From Rotaria sp. Silwood1 (taxonomy: Eukaryota > Rotifera > Eurotatoria > Philodinida > Philodinidae), in the NCBI GenBank assembly GCA_905250075.1, contig CAJNOP010000542.1, forward strand, positions 9,324-73,323: a DNA stretch of 64,000 nt, in the 5' to 3' direction. The notes under the pieces were generated by a model. It searched no databases. It was not told the origin of the DNA and saw only the letters and a program-made list of their open reading frames with translations. Shown here one piece after another: positions 35,331 through 47,026 of this stretch; the first letter of the stretch is position 1, and every line of letters begins with the position of its first letter. Made by a program: the position numbers and the translations under genes.

Positions 35331-35823
35331 TCATATGCTTTCTATTGTATTGAATGATTGTCTTTGTAATTGTGATGGTAATAGTTATTATAGTGATGCC
35401 TTTGTGTCTTGTTTCCTGCTCCTTTTTCACAACGACAATGATATGACACAAATACAATGAATCTGATTAAAATAAACTCGCTCCTTATTTTTCTTGAAAT
35501 TTTCTAAACATGCCGTTCGTTGTGATTATTTATTAAAATAAAAATAAATTGGAGTATGGGCTTTAGTTGAGATGAAATAAACTCGCATTCACACTCTCAT
35601 ATAGCCAGGAAAAAGTAATGAGCAAAGCACATTTTTTTCGATTGAAGATAACCAAAACTAGCTACTGCTATTCTCGATAATTTTTTTTGCCACATAGTTA
35701 TGTGCTGATTAAAACAAGAGAAATATTTTCCTTCTGTGTGTTCAGAAAAAAAAGACATTTGAGTATAATGCTTCGAATTTTAGAAAAAGTTACATGCATA
35801 CGAAGAACTGATTGGTTTTTTTA

Positions 35824-35894
35824 GGGATGGATGTGGGTGTGAGTGGATCTGGGTCCATGCCTTGGTTTTCTTTTAACACACACCCACATCCTTG
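35824..35894. repeat. GATGTGGGTGTGA / ACACACCCACATC foldback
   Basis: GGATGTGGGTGTGAGTGG on the left pairs with ACACACCCACATCC on the right across a loop of about 37 bases. Same GT-rich family as the arrays at 3640 and 7284. Confidence 0.7.
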
Positions 35895-35944
35895 TTTCAC
35901 ATGAATTGACTAGAGAGAAGAAAATCTGAAGCATTAGAGAAAAA

Positions 35945-36003
35945 GGCTATTAGCAAAATCCCTTGGAAATAAAATGTGAAACACAATAGAGTCACTGTAA
36001 TCG
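35945..36003. repeat. Interspersed repeat copy shared with the rhomboid intron
   Basis: GCTATTAGCAAAATCCCTTGG followed by AAAATGTGAAACA resembles 6405-6470 (GCTGTTAGCGCAATCTCTTG and AAAATGTGAAACA). On the minus strand both read a similar peptide, SI-M/V-FHI followed by ARD/PRD and ANS-F/L-L, suggesting copies of one old element. Confidence 0.5.
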
Positions 36004-37028
36004 AAGATGAAGATTCTCTCGATTATAATCACAATTTGTGACACGTCAATGGAATAACGTATTGAAATATCTGTCGCGTTCGGTGCTAGAGATAAAAATA
36101 AACACATGAGAATTGCGAAAAAAAATGTTCGTCGCCCATAATAGAATACGTCATTATGAAATACTTCCCCGTTCTTCCTACTTAAAAAAAACAAGAAACG
36201 ATGTTATAATAAAATCTTATTAAATCAAAGCAAAATTGAGAGACGTTTCATTCTCTATAGCCATTTATGAATAATAAAAACGAAAATTCTTCTCTTTTTA
36301 TTTGTTTCTAGTTATTATAGTACTTTTACATATGTATCGCTATTGTTGGTCACACTTCTTCTATTCACTCCTTTTTACCAAAGATTGGTCCCGCGGTAAT
36401 CATAGGCGTAATTCTTCAAATAGTAAACTACATTATATATGCATATGTACTCTATTATACTGTATTGTATTTGATCAAATGCGAATCTAGTTTTCTAAAA
36501 AAAAAACTGTTACGGTTAGAATGACTTGCGTCAACAATACAGGTATTAGAGACAGGGATCTCCCAAATCAAGCTCGAAACTTTTATTTTTTCTGTTACAT
36601 TATATCATTCGACCTATTCAAGAGTTCTCATCACTCAATAGTTCGTTCGATTAGTATTCCATCTGTTTATTCAAGTAGAACCTGATTACTGCAAAATAAT
36701 TGTCTAGGATATCATCGATGAAGATATGTAGTTCATTTGCTCCCGTTATGTAACAAGAAAAATCTGTAAAATAAATTCTTAAGATTTTCAGTTAGTATCA
36801 GTTTTCTTCATGATTAATAGAACAAAACAAGCTTTAGCTTATATTGTGTGCTTTTTGGTGTTCTTTATGAAAATATTTATCACAAAATATGTCATCTATA
36901 AGTTCCAAAACACTGAATGCTCAGTCGTGCAAATCGAGACAAAAATTGATACGCGCTGAATATCTCAAGAAATTATTTTCATTGCACATAAAATTCGAGC
37001 TTTTTCGAAATGTTTATCTTGAGGGCAG

Positions 37029-37075
37029 GATCTCGTATTTCAGCGAAGGATGTGGAAAAACGGAAATACGAGATC
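37029..37075. repeat. Perfect 13 bp hairpin
   Basis: GATCTCGTATTTC at 37029-37041 is the exact complement of GAAATACGAGATC at 37063-37075, with a 21-base loop. No neighbouring gene or U-run gives it a clear role. Confidence 0.6.
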
Positions 37076-38582
37076 AGATTTTAAACTATACACAGAATCT
37101 ACTTATAGTTAGACTAATAACAAATAATACGAGTTCATTGATCGTTCTTTTTAAATTTATTTCATAAAACTTCTGAATATTTCCTACTGATCTTCAGTCA
37201 ATTTTCAGTACTAAGGACAACTAAAAGTTCAAAAATCTCTCCGCCTCCTAAGGTAAAATGCTGGTGACCCAATCCTGAAAAACTGCATCGACTTCTTTGA
37301 TGTAAACCTTCCAAATGAATTGGAATTTCTAGATTTTGAAAATATCTACTAGTAGACAGTTTTCTGTAATGAGTCTAAAAATTGACTCACATATGGTTGA
37401 TCTAAGAGACCTAAATCACTGTATGTAGGCAGCTACTTCTGAATTACAATTCAAAAGATTGTCGAATTTCTTCTATTAGACAATAAATAATCAAATACAG
37501 CCCAAAGTTATTTGAACATCTACCTTATGATCAGTAGATTGTAGAGCATTTATTCTGATTTTATATCCTATGCGTGTGACAAGTTTTCAAACAATAGAAC
37601 AAACATTCAATGGCACTTATATATGTGATGGTCGTACCTTAGAAAAGTCGTAATTTGCTTACTGACCTTCTATTGTGGTGCTAACAAAATCCTGTGATTC
37701 AGTAGTGGTTTATTTATTGAATCTTCTAATGAGAACTGCATATTATGAAATATGTGTAGCAGGTAAAGCATTGAGTTGGTGCACGTCGGTTTTAAAGCTT
37801 TTATTCTTTTCACGTTATTTACTTCACAGCATGTGTGCATCCCATTGTCTCATTCTTCAACTTGCGGCACTTTTTCTTTCAAAAAAACTATAAGGACACA
37901 TGGTAAGAAAAGAAATTGGGAGAGAAATCAAAGTCAGCGTGTACGTGCATTATAATAATCGACAACGACGTTTATTTCTTTTTACCTTCAATCATCAAAA
38001 AATTAATTGTCAGTGTGGTCTGATAAGGAATCAATGTGTGGAGATCAAACATAATAGTTTTAATAGTTAATACGCGCGCTTTGAAATTTTATCATTTCGA
38101 AATGTTTGCATTTAAAATAGCTATTCTAGAAACGTATTTCATTCATTTAACATCGTTTTGATATAAAAACTTATTTGTATTGTCAGATACATTTTCAAAA
38201 CATAATTTTTTTTTCTTGTAATGATAATACATATGACGCATGCCATAGAAAACGGTACATGTTAATTTGTTCTGTGTTTCGTACATTTAAGTACTATGTT
38301 AACCTGCTACATACATCGATTTCATCGTTCAATGCTTTCGAGCACACCATACTTTCTCTCGATGAACATTGACATACACTGTTGAGTTCGATCTAAACTT
38401 AGAATTCAATGAGTTCATACTTTTCTGTGCTCATTCTATGCTGACTCTGATAGATTAATAAGAAACTAATCGAATAAGCTTTTTATTTTATGAATGCCTT
38501 ATAATGATAATTATGGATTAAAGTTTACAATCATCGATATTTGTCTTGATTAAAACATATGTTTTTTTCTCTTAAAGTTGAT

Positions 38583-40180
38583 TCAATTGGTGAGGATTTG
38601 TGGAGCTAATGCTTTAGCCCAAGTTTGCATGAGATCTGGAATCCAATGTACCTTGTTCAAATTATCATCCTGAAATGGTGCTTTGATACGCGGCATCAAA
38701 TATCGAATAATTGCGTGAATCCATCGAATTGGAGCCATACCCAATTGACCTATTTCATGACTAGCTATATTTGAGTAGCATGACACGGCAATGTTGTTGA
38801 CAATTAATGTGCCTACGAAGTGCAGTCACAAGGTTAGATATTTGAATTTTATATTAATTCACCTGTTGTCGTCAGTGGTGAGTAATAACCAAGTTTTGCT
38901 TCAATTGTAATGCTAGAGATTTTCGATGGTCTAAGGTATCCAGTTGCCGTTGATTTCACGAATATGTAATCTGCATTTGTCAATTTTTGAGCTTGTACAT
39001 AGATCCTCATGCCATTGCTTGCCAAAACTGGTACAAAATGTCCAGGTGTCATATAGATTAATTCATGATCTTCAGTTTCGACAACGTAGAACACAGCTGT
39101 AAATAAACATCATACTTCATTTCATCTAAGCGAGTAACTTTTCATGTTATCGATGCAAAGGATTAATTTAATCAATCCGTTATTTTTAAGTACTGTATAA
39201 TTATATGGATTTTCTCAGGAAGTAAAAGAAACGCATTTTTTCACATTTTAAATCCGAAAGGATTAATGTTAATCGGACTATGGAGATCTTCAAAAAAACA
39301 ATTCTGAAGCACTGGAAAGTTGAAAACATCTGTATCTGACATTTTTCAATCTTCCAAAATTACGTTTCATGAAAATTTAAAAGTTGCTAGTATTTCCGAG
39401 TGAGGGAATCTATGTTATCTGCTTCATGAAAAATCATCATCGACTACAGGACAAAGTTTGTAATGATTATTCTTCATTCCAAAAAATCATTTTCAGAACA
39501 ATGACATTAACAAGTCTTTCTTTAGCACTGTGGCTAGTATCTGTTTTGCATACTTGACCAATTAGCAAGTAGATATAGCATAGATATCCGGAGAGCCCGC
39601 CTCTCACTCATTGACTCAGCCACACTCGAATCCTAATTATGCATTGATTTATATACAATGTGAGTTTAATTTGAGTACCAAGTTTTGAAAAAGATTTCCT
39701 ACTACTTATTTTCTTGATACATACCATATTCATCCAAAACGCGATGCATAATGGTGATATAAAAGTATTACGTTTCCTTTTTTTAAAGGCTGCACATATA
39801 TATATTGTGAAAGGCTTGAGCCAAGAATATTCGAACGAATAATTCATAATGACATCTGTTTCCACAACAAGCGTTGGGTTGTGTTCATCCACAGATAGGA
39901 CACGATCACCTGCATGCAGTTCTGAGACAGTCTTGTACGAGCCCGAAGCGAGCTGAACTAAACCGTCACCAGATAGGCATCCATCCCCATTATTGAGCAT
40001 GTTTTCAGCGCATCCAGCCCAAAATTGAGCTCCATAACCTATACAAAACGCACGAGATTTCGTGGAGTTTGTAGAATTTGACAATCCCGTTCCGTTGAAG
40101 GTATCCAGAACTCGACTTTGCACTTTGCTTAATAGAATTTGAATTATAACGACAGCAATGAATTGATTAGTCAAAGTCAT
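38583..40180 (-). CDS. Secreted Hint-domain protein (hedgehog C-terminal autoprocessing type)
   Basis: The protein carries a Hint/Hog module, which in hedgehogs cleaves itself at a Cys. The start at 40180 (MTLTNQFIAVVIIQILLS) gives a signal peptide or anchor, then about 45 residues with several Cys and N-glycosylation sites. Next comes NGDGCLSGDG with the splicing Cys at about 68, LHAGDRVLSVD, and in exon 39096-38863 VETEDHELIYMTPGHFVPV (the T-x-x-H block) and LGYYSPLTTTG. Exon 38812-38583 gives GTLIVNNIAVSCYSNI and ends at residue sequence PQILTN. All are standard hog landmarks. No hedgehog signalling domain precedes it, so it is a Hint-only or short-head protein like the hog-related families of other invertebrates. 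The donor of exon 1 is unresolved: exon 2 needs phase 1, and the best candidates near 39775-39800 are weak. Confidence 0.78.
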
Positions 40181-40676
40181 TTTTCGTTCGATTGGTTTGA
40201 TAAAATTTTCAGTTACGTATTTCTGCGTAAATATAATAATGATCAGTTTATATATCAACTGCATTCTTACAGTCACTCGAAAAACGGCGTAATAGTCCTA
40301 CATAATAGGGTAAATGACTCATCAAAACATCTGAAGGATATGCATAATATATTCTAGTGAATCAGAGTGCTCATTGAAATGAAAGTAACGGGCACGATTC
40401 AGTCTCTCATTTAGCTTATTCAACCAAACACTAAAAATAATCAAAACGGAAGTAGCTATCGGTCTTTTCGACGAAATATTTTCTTTTGATGTGGTGAACT
40501 GAAGTGTATTTTTGTACTCACTTCAATCTCTGATCACAAATATTTAGAAACGCCTAATCATATGCACATTTCTTGAGGGTAGGAAGTAATATTTTTCTAG
40601 AAAAGTGCTATTCAAATGATATACGATTAAGACATGATTTTTCACCGTTCGAAAGCTCATTGAAAATGAGGTTTAT
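40181..40676. other. Spacer upstream of the Hint gene
   Basis: AT-rich DNA without a supported gene; presumably holds the Hint gene promoter. Confidence 0.4.
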
Positions 40677-42379
40677 TATAAAATTGGTAAGCCATGTTGG
40701 GATCACAAATTATAGAATTATGGAATTTTTCAAAATTCTCACAAAATATTGTGGACTTCTATCAGTTGTCTCGGATGAAAAGAGAATACTGTGAAAACTT
40801 TTTGTCAATTATTCGGGTTTGTAGAGTTGTTTGTGTTGCTTATTTTAGTAAAAAAGTTTTGGAATTTGATAGAGAACTGAATGCTCCGAATTTAAAATAC
40901 TGCACAATGCCAAAGACGTATACCATGTGAAAAAAGATTTTATTAAAATTACAAAAAAATCGATTCTAAATTAATTAAAATCATATACCTTTAATCGATT
41001 ATAATGAAAAATAAAACAATGATCAGAGATGCCAAAATTACATCGAATATTCTGATTTTTTACATTAATATCGGTTTCAAATCGTGCCAAATATTATTTT
41101 TAATCCATTTCTGGTGATTAAAAGCAGTAGTGTTATAATCCAATTTTGTATGAATCCCCCTCCCAAGAATAGAAGCCCACGGGACATCTATTATGTTTTG
41201 AAAATTATAAGTTTGAAGGTGGGCTTCTATTGTGACCCAGTTTTTTGTCTCGTACAGTGAAATTTGAAATATGATTTTCAATGAAAATCTCACTAAGGTT
41301 ATAGTAAATGTATTAAAATTCCTATATAATTGTATATGTCTAGCAGTGTTCCGAATTGTCAGAACTTGAAAAGGAAATCAACTATTTTTTTCAAAAATTT
41401 TTTAGAAATTTTCATAAATGATGGAAACTTTGAAAGAATTTTTTGATAAGTTTTTAAAAATTTCTTAAAAAGTTTTGTAAATCGTCCAGAAGAAAAACGA
41501 AATTTTCGAAGATTGGGACGGAATGACCTAGGGATGCACCAATTCTCATTCTTATAATGGATCGGAATTTGTATGAAACTAGCTTCGTTTTGAAAGATTT
41601 CTATCTAGTATAAATAACCACATAATTCTCAATTCGATGCTATAAAAGTATCGTCGAATATAGCGAAAAAATTTTTTTCGAAAATTTCCTTTATGGGGGG
41701 AGCGGGGTATGGAAATATGAAGACCCATCTGTTTCAGAAACCATGGAGAGGTAGGGGAAATCTTCAAGAATAATTGTTCCTCACTCGCACATTTCAAATT
41801 GGGTAGGCTTCTGTTACATCCGGAAAATTATAGTCATGAGACTGGGTTTCTATTCTGGGGGGGGGGGGGGGGGGGGGNNNNNNNNNNNNNNNNNNNNNNN
41901 NNNNNNNNNNNNNNNNNNNNNNNNNNNNNNNNNNNNNNNNNNNNNNNNNNNNNNNNNNNNNNNNNNNNNNNNNNNNNCCATGATTAAAATATCAATTTTA
42001 ATGAAAAAATATCGCAATCACCTATAAAATTTTGATATTTTGATTATTCTTTTTTTATCATTATCAATTAAAGGTGTATAATTATAATTGATGTAGAATC
42101 GATTTTTTCAAATAATTTTTTCTGCATGAAACGCCTGTAGAGTCAAGCAGTTTTTGAGTATGTCAAATTCAGCATGATCATGTCCAATAGAATTTCCAAA
42201 TTCTTTCACCAAAATAATCAACACAAACAGTTTTACAAACCTTGATAAGCGATAAAAAGTTTTCACAATATTCTCTTTTTACTACAGACAACGGACAGAA
42301 GTTCAAACTATTTTGTGAGAACTTAGAAAAATTCCATAATTTTATAATTCGTAATCCCTACATGGCCTGCCAATTTTAA
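40677..42379. mobile_element. Element with about 350 bp diverged terminal inverted repeats
   Basis: 40678-41030 and 42045-42378 are inverted copies with roughly 75-80% match by eye. The outer ends read AAAATTGGTAAGCCATGTTG on the left and, reverse-complemented, AAAATTGGCAGGCCATGTAG on the right. The interior carries a perfect 13 bp hairpin (41168-41180 with 41219-41231), no transposase, and an assembly gap. It is probably an old non-autonomous DNA transposon; its true length is unknown because of the gap. Confidence 0.72.
41857..41977. other. Poly-G run followed by a 100-N assembly gap
   Basis: About 21 consecutive G bases (41857-41877) precede exactly 100 N (41878-41977). A round 100 N is a placeholder for unknown length, and the G-run may itself be a sequencing artefact. 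Frames reading through it are meaningless. Confidence 0.95.
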
Positions 42380-43119
42380 CGTAAACGCTACTTTTAACGG
42401 GCGTTAGAATGGTAAAAAAAAGATAATATTTAAAACTGTTAATCATTTCAGTAGTACCTCATAAAAAAATATTATTTTCTATCTTGTATATGTTTAAGGA
42501 CGATTGTGGGGTGATGCAAATAGTAAAACTAAACATAAGTGAGATAGAGCTTCAATTCTTAATTACAACTCAATCACAGACACAAGATGATTTCCATTTT
42601 CTATGAGGGCTCCTCGGTCCTTTGAAAAAGTTACTATTTTAGAAATCATGTAAGCCCTCTCCAGTACTAACCCAAACATGGCAGTTGTTCGGAACAAGCT
42701 TGTCACTGCAGTCTCTCATATAGCTAAGTTGTGGGCTCATTTTCGATCCTACACAAGACCACATAGGCTCTTCTCCTATTGTTACTATGTAGCTGCCTCT
42801 CATATCAGTTGTTAGTTCGCTTTTTTTTATTCATCACCTTTTTTCGTTTTGCTCCGATGGTCGCATTCATTCTGCTACCGCTCAACATCGAAACATATGT
42901 CCATATATTTGAGCTCATTCACGATTTGAAAATAATGATTCTTGCCGTTTCACGTAGGTACTTGAACATTTTCCCTGAACAATATTAAATACCAGAATTT
43001 CTTGCTGTGCCGTCTTAGTTTTACTATAATACTAGTGACCATTTATGCTTCTGTCTACGACGGCATCTATGGAGTCGATATGTAGCTTTGATCACTTGAG
43101 CTTCTGCTGCATGACAAGA

Positions 43120-43270
43120 CACATCCGTGCGCAAACTCTTCCGTGTAGACATACTTCCGCACAGGGATACTGCGTAGCAGCAGGAGCACTTCCTAGCACA
43201 GGCTCTTCCGCGCAGAGGTATTTCCGAGTAGAAACATTTCCACGCAGGCACACATTCTCTACGGAAGCAC
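43120..43270. repeat. Degenerate short tandem repeat (TTCCG-x-GCAG words)
   Basis: Words such as CTTCCGTGTAGACATA, CTTCCGCACAGGGATA and CTTCCGCGCAGAGGTA recur about every 16-18 bases in a block clearly richer in GC than its surroundings. Short frames on both strands here are by-products of the repeat. Confidence 0.55.
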
Positions 43271-43294
43271 TTACGTGGTGTGTAGTTTTAGGCG

Positions 43295-43377
43295 TTTGGG
43301 TGTGGGTGTCGGTTCCACGAAAAGTAAGACTCACAACCTAAACCGATTGGCACCAACATCCACACTCGCACTCATTC
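43295..43377. repeat. GT-rich foldback
   Basis: TTTGGGTGTGGGTGTCGGTT is followed, about 40 bases on, by CCAACATCCACACTCGCACT. The right half ends in CACTCATTC as at 7370-7382. Member of the dispersed GT/CA foldback group. Confidence 0.55.
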
Positions 43378-43979
43378 GAAATGAACAAATAAAGCGCGAC
43401 GCATTCGCTTCGATCTATTCTCGTTATCAAAAGAGATTTCTACATCTTTTAAAGATGTGTACTGTGTTCTAAGAGATGTTTGAATGTGAGTACCACATTT
43501 CAGCCCCACTAGAAGCTGCGCTGATATGTTTTTTTTTTACAGTGAATTGGACAATGAGCAGCGCATCGATACATCAGCTATTACTTAACTTTATTGTGAA
43601 AGCATATGAGATGATGAATGCATCAATGAAGGCGAGAATTTTGTCTTCACTTGCACCTTTGCCTCTATATCCCCAAAAACAATCGAGGAGAGTGGATTAT
43701 AAAAATGTTTTGTAGTGTAGTGGTACATCGATATATTGGGTACATTTGCACACCGCTCCGAGAGCTGTTCCTATCATCTTCAAGTATAAAATATTATGCA
43801 TTAAATTTTCAAGAATAGTTTTAATAAATTGCATTGGCAGATAAAAATATTTTCAAGTATCGATACTTCATCTATTTTAGTTTTGAACTTAAATAAATTT
43901 GTTTTTTGTACAAGCGGTTAAATCGCTTGATTTCAACTAATGAGTAGAAACAATATTTTTAGATGCACATTGACCAGCA

Positions 43980-45471
43980 ATGGTAATCTTCGTCGCTATC
44001 CTTTTCATGATCTTCTGTTTTCTTTGGCGAGTCTTCGTTCAAAGTCGACTTTTCATTCCTACGTCAATTCCTATCGTTGGCAGACAGTATCCACTAGTAG
44101 GTCACTTATTCGCCTTTCTTGCTGATCGAACCAAGTTCATATTCGATGCCAAAGCACGATACGGTTCGTGTTTTAGCATTAAGTTATTTTCCCAACGGAT
44201 CACTTTTGTGCTCGATCCCAACGACTGGCTGGCAATCACACGTAATTCATCACTGTATTTTCCCGGAGCTGAATTTGCCGCTCGAACATTCGACATTTCA
44301 TTGAATTGTTTCAGTAGGTAGACCGTTGAATTGAACACTCAGATCTGCTGTTGTTTACTTAGATCACCCGGATATGGATGTTGAATTGCACCGTTATTAC
44401 ACCAAATACTTACAAAGTAGTGAGGCCCTGAACTCTTTGATATCCGTCTTTGCTAAGTTTACTCGAGAACATATTATTCTTGAGAAGGTAAGTTTAGCAG
44501 GTGATGAACATGTCATTGGTCTACTAAATTTATGCCATCGAATAACCTTCTTTGCATCGACACGTACATTGTTCGGCGACATCGAGCCGCGATTACTTGA
44601 AGACGACTTTACTACGTTTGATGCTAATATTCACTTTTTCATTGCTCTTCTTCCTACATGGATCTATCCATGGCTCTGGCGACGTGAACTTGAAGCACGA
44701 GAACGCCTCAATCGCTCGTGGCTACTCTATCATCGTCATCCAATGAATGAGAGCGAGTTCATTCGGCGTCGTGCAACATTCATCTGCAATCATCCTGAAT
44801 GGTTTACTGAGAGTGATTTTGCCGGTGCACAAACCGCCATTCTATGGGCGTCTCTTGGTAACACTATACCAGCCATATTCTGGTGCTTGTACTATCTTCT
44901 GAGAAATCCAATAGCGCTGAAGACGGTTCGTGAAGAGATTGTCTCTAAACTATCTTGCACCAATCTGAGTTTTAACACCGATGAATTAGACATACAGGGA
45001 TCGAAAGATGCTTTGGATCAATGTATTTATCTTGACAGTGCAGTCAATGAGACTCTGCGCATGGTGAGCACTCCGATGACCCTGAGAAAGTGCAGTCGCA
45101 CAACGAAGATTGTCTTACAAGATGGAAGAACATTCGAAGTTATGCAAGGTGATGCCATTGCCTTATTTCCGGCTGCAGCTCATCGAGATCCACACTTTTT
45201 CGAAGAACCTAACGTGTATAAATATGATCGATTCGTAAATCAGCAAGTATTAACTGGATTCGTACCTTTTGGAGTGGGCAAAAGTATGTGTCCCGGACGA
45301 TTTTTCGCTAGGAATGCAATCAAACTATGTATAGCTTTTGTTCTACGAAATATTCAATGTACATTCGTCGATTCTACATATCCAGAACCTACTCAAAAGG
45401 TTCACCGCATTGGTATTGGTATTGCGCCACCTACTTATGATCCTTCCATCAGATATCGATACGTTGATTGA
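43980..45471 (+). CDS. Cytochrome P450, CYP7/CYP8-like
   Basis: Exons 43980-44313 and 44363-45471 (intron 49 bp) give 480 residues, close to the usual 490-510. An N-terminal membrane anchor (about 2-20) is followed by PIVGRQYPLVGH. The I-helix reads WASLGNTIPAIFW (about 273-285), with Asn where most P450s have a polar/Thr pair; this WAS-x-x-NT-x-PA form is typical of CYP7 and CYP8 (sterol 7/12-alpha-hydroxylases, prostacyclin synthase). E-x-x-R is ETLR at 341-344, and FGVGKSMCPGRFF holds the haem Cys at about 421. All core residues are present, so it is probably an active ER enzyme acting on a sterol or fatty-acid derivative. Substrate not determinable. AATAAA lies about 25 bp after the stop. 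Confidence 0.88.
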
Positions 45472-47026
45472 CCTCTAAAAACTTTTCACATAATAAAAAA
45501 ATGCTCAAAGTTCATTTTTATATGATGTCTTATCTGTAATAGATTTCAAACTCACTCTTTTACTCACCTATCGGCATTCTTCGGTTGCTTCTCATCAACA
45601 AACAAAGCTTCGAAGAGATGGGGATGAGAATATGAAAGTTTCTTCTTTGCCTCTACCCACTCACACTGTTTTTTGAGGAAAAAACCAGGGTGGAATGTGG
45701 ATAGGTGTAACTGTGGGATATGGAGTGACCTGGGTGTCAGAGAATATATCAATCCACACACCGAACCGACACCCTTATAGAAGATACGTTCTCTTGCTTT
45801 CTTTTTTTTGTTTGAGATATACTCATCATGAAGAATCGAATAATCCGATTCCGTCAGACACTTCCGAAAGAACTGTCGAATCGTACACGATCCAAACAAT
45901 CTGACGATTGAATTTTACTACATTTAGAATATTTCAAAGTACCGAACTTTAGTGAAAAGGATTGTGTAAAGGTCTAATTAGAATTACTAGAATTCGACAG
46001 GATTCAATTCATACACTCAGTTCATAAATTATAGTTCAAAAGAAACAAATTCGTGCAGCTGAACAACTATGCTCTTTCTACCAAAAATAGTTAATATCGA
46101 ATATCCAAGGCGGAAATCTACGTCTATTGTTTCCTAGACAGTTGTTCCTAGAATATTTTCTTATGGCTCTTAGTTAGGACTACGAATAATCAAAAACAAA
46201 TCAGAAAAATGCTGAAGTTATATATAAGTCTCCGTCGAACATTTGCCTTTATGCTTACGTACGACAAAGTGACATAAAGAATGTCGTTCTAGTTCTGAAA
46301 CGTTTGCAAATTTTACCGTTTCATCATACAATATAATCAAGTTTCTTGAAGGTTGAATAGGTTATTATATTTATGTATAATTAGATAGGCGTAAGATTGT
46401 AGCTTACGTAGATTCAACTAATATTACGAAGCGATAATGACAGAGTTATTTTGTTTTTACGATTGTTCAAAACATATTAATCAATAATCTCTGATGCAAA
46501 AGTAACCGATGAAATATTATCCTGTGTTTACGATAGGAATGTTTTAATGCGAAACTAAATACTAGAAAGATTGTTGATGTTGGTGTCTTCTAAAAGTTTA
46601 TTGCACCATCTTTACGTCGTATATGGTGGCTTATGATAAGCGAGAATGCAAGCTGTAACATTATTTCAAGATGCGACAACACAAATCTTTATTTTTTATT
46701 ATGTGTATTGTCTGTTTTGTGTAAGGTTTTGCTTGCTGTTTACGTGCGTTTGGTGAAATTAAATCAAGACAAACATCATTCTTCGATCATTTACAAGAAA
46801 GCCTTTTTTTTAAATTAGATTTGCATTATGAAGAAATTTTCGTTTTTTAATTAACGTCTTTTCAAGTAAAATTTCGTAGAAAAATGAGTAGTTGTATAAA
46901 GACATTTGATTCATTAGACACAATTGTACTAAATATTTATTTTTACGATAAGAGCAAACATTTACATAAATTTCATGTTTATTACATAAACATGCTACGA
47001 AATCTACACAAATTTGACGCTAATGG
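45472..47026. other. Spacer between P450 and ABCA genes
   Basis: No gene supported. Includes the GT-rich foldback at 45688-45775 and AT-rich sequence; the two neighbouring genes converge here. Confidence 0.4.
45688..45775. repeat. Degenerate GT-rich foldback
   Basis: GGGTGGAATGTGGATAGGTG and CTGGGTGTC on the left face CCACACACCGAACCGACACC on the right. Weaker than the arrays at 3640 and 7284 but of the same kind. Confidence 0.45.

Larger units (their letters stand above)
35331..38582. other. Long AT-rich spacer
   Basis: About 3.2 kb without a supported gene. It holds the foldback at 35824-35894, a diverged repeat at 35945-36003 also present in the rhomboid intron, and a 13 bp perfect hairpin at 37029-37075. 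Open frames such as 36889-37167 and 37675-37893 show no motif. Confidence 0.4.
42380..43979. other. Spacer upstream of the P450 gene
   Basis: No gene. Includes the GC-richer degenerate repeat at 43120-43270 and the GT-rich foldback at 43295-43377. Confidence 0.4.

Noticed and set aside
36889-37167. 92-codon frame including the 37029-37075 hairpin
   Set aside because: No homology signal recognised, and the frame is disrupted by the palindrome's composition; treated as noise.
43024-43341. Cys- and Arg-rich frames on both strands
   Set aside because: They follow the degenerate TTCCG repeat and continue into the GT-rich foldback; equally good frames on both strands indicate repeat-driven reading.
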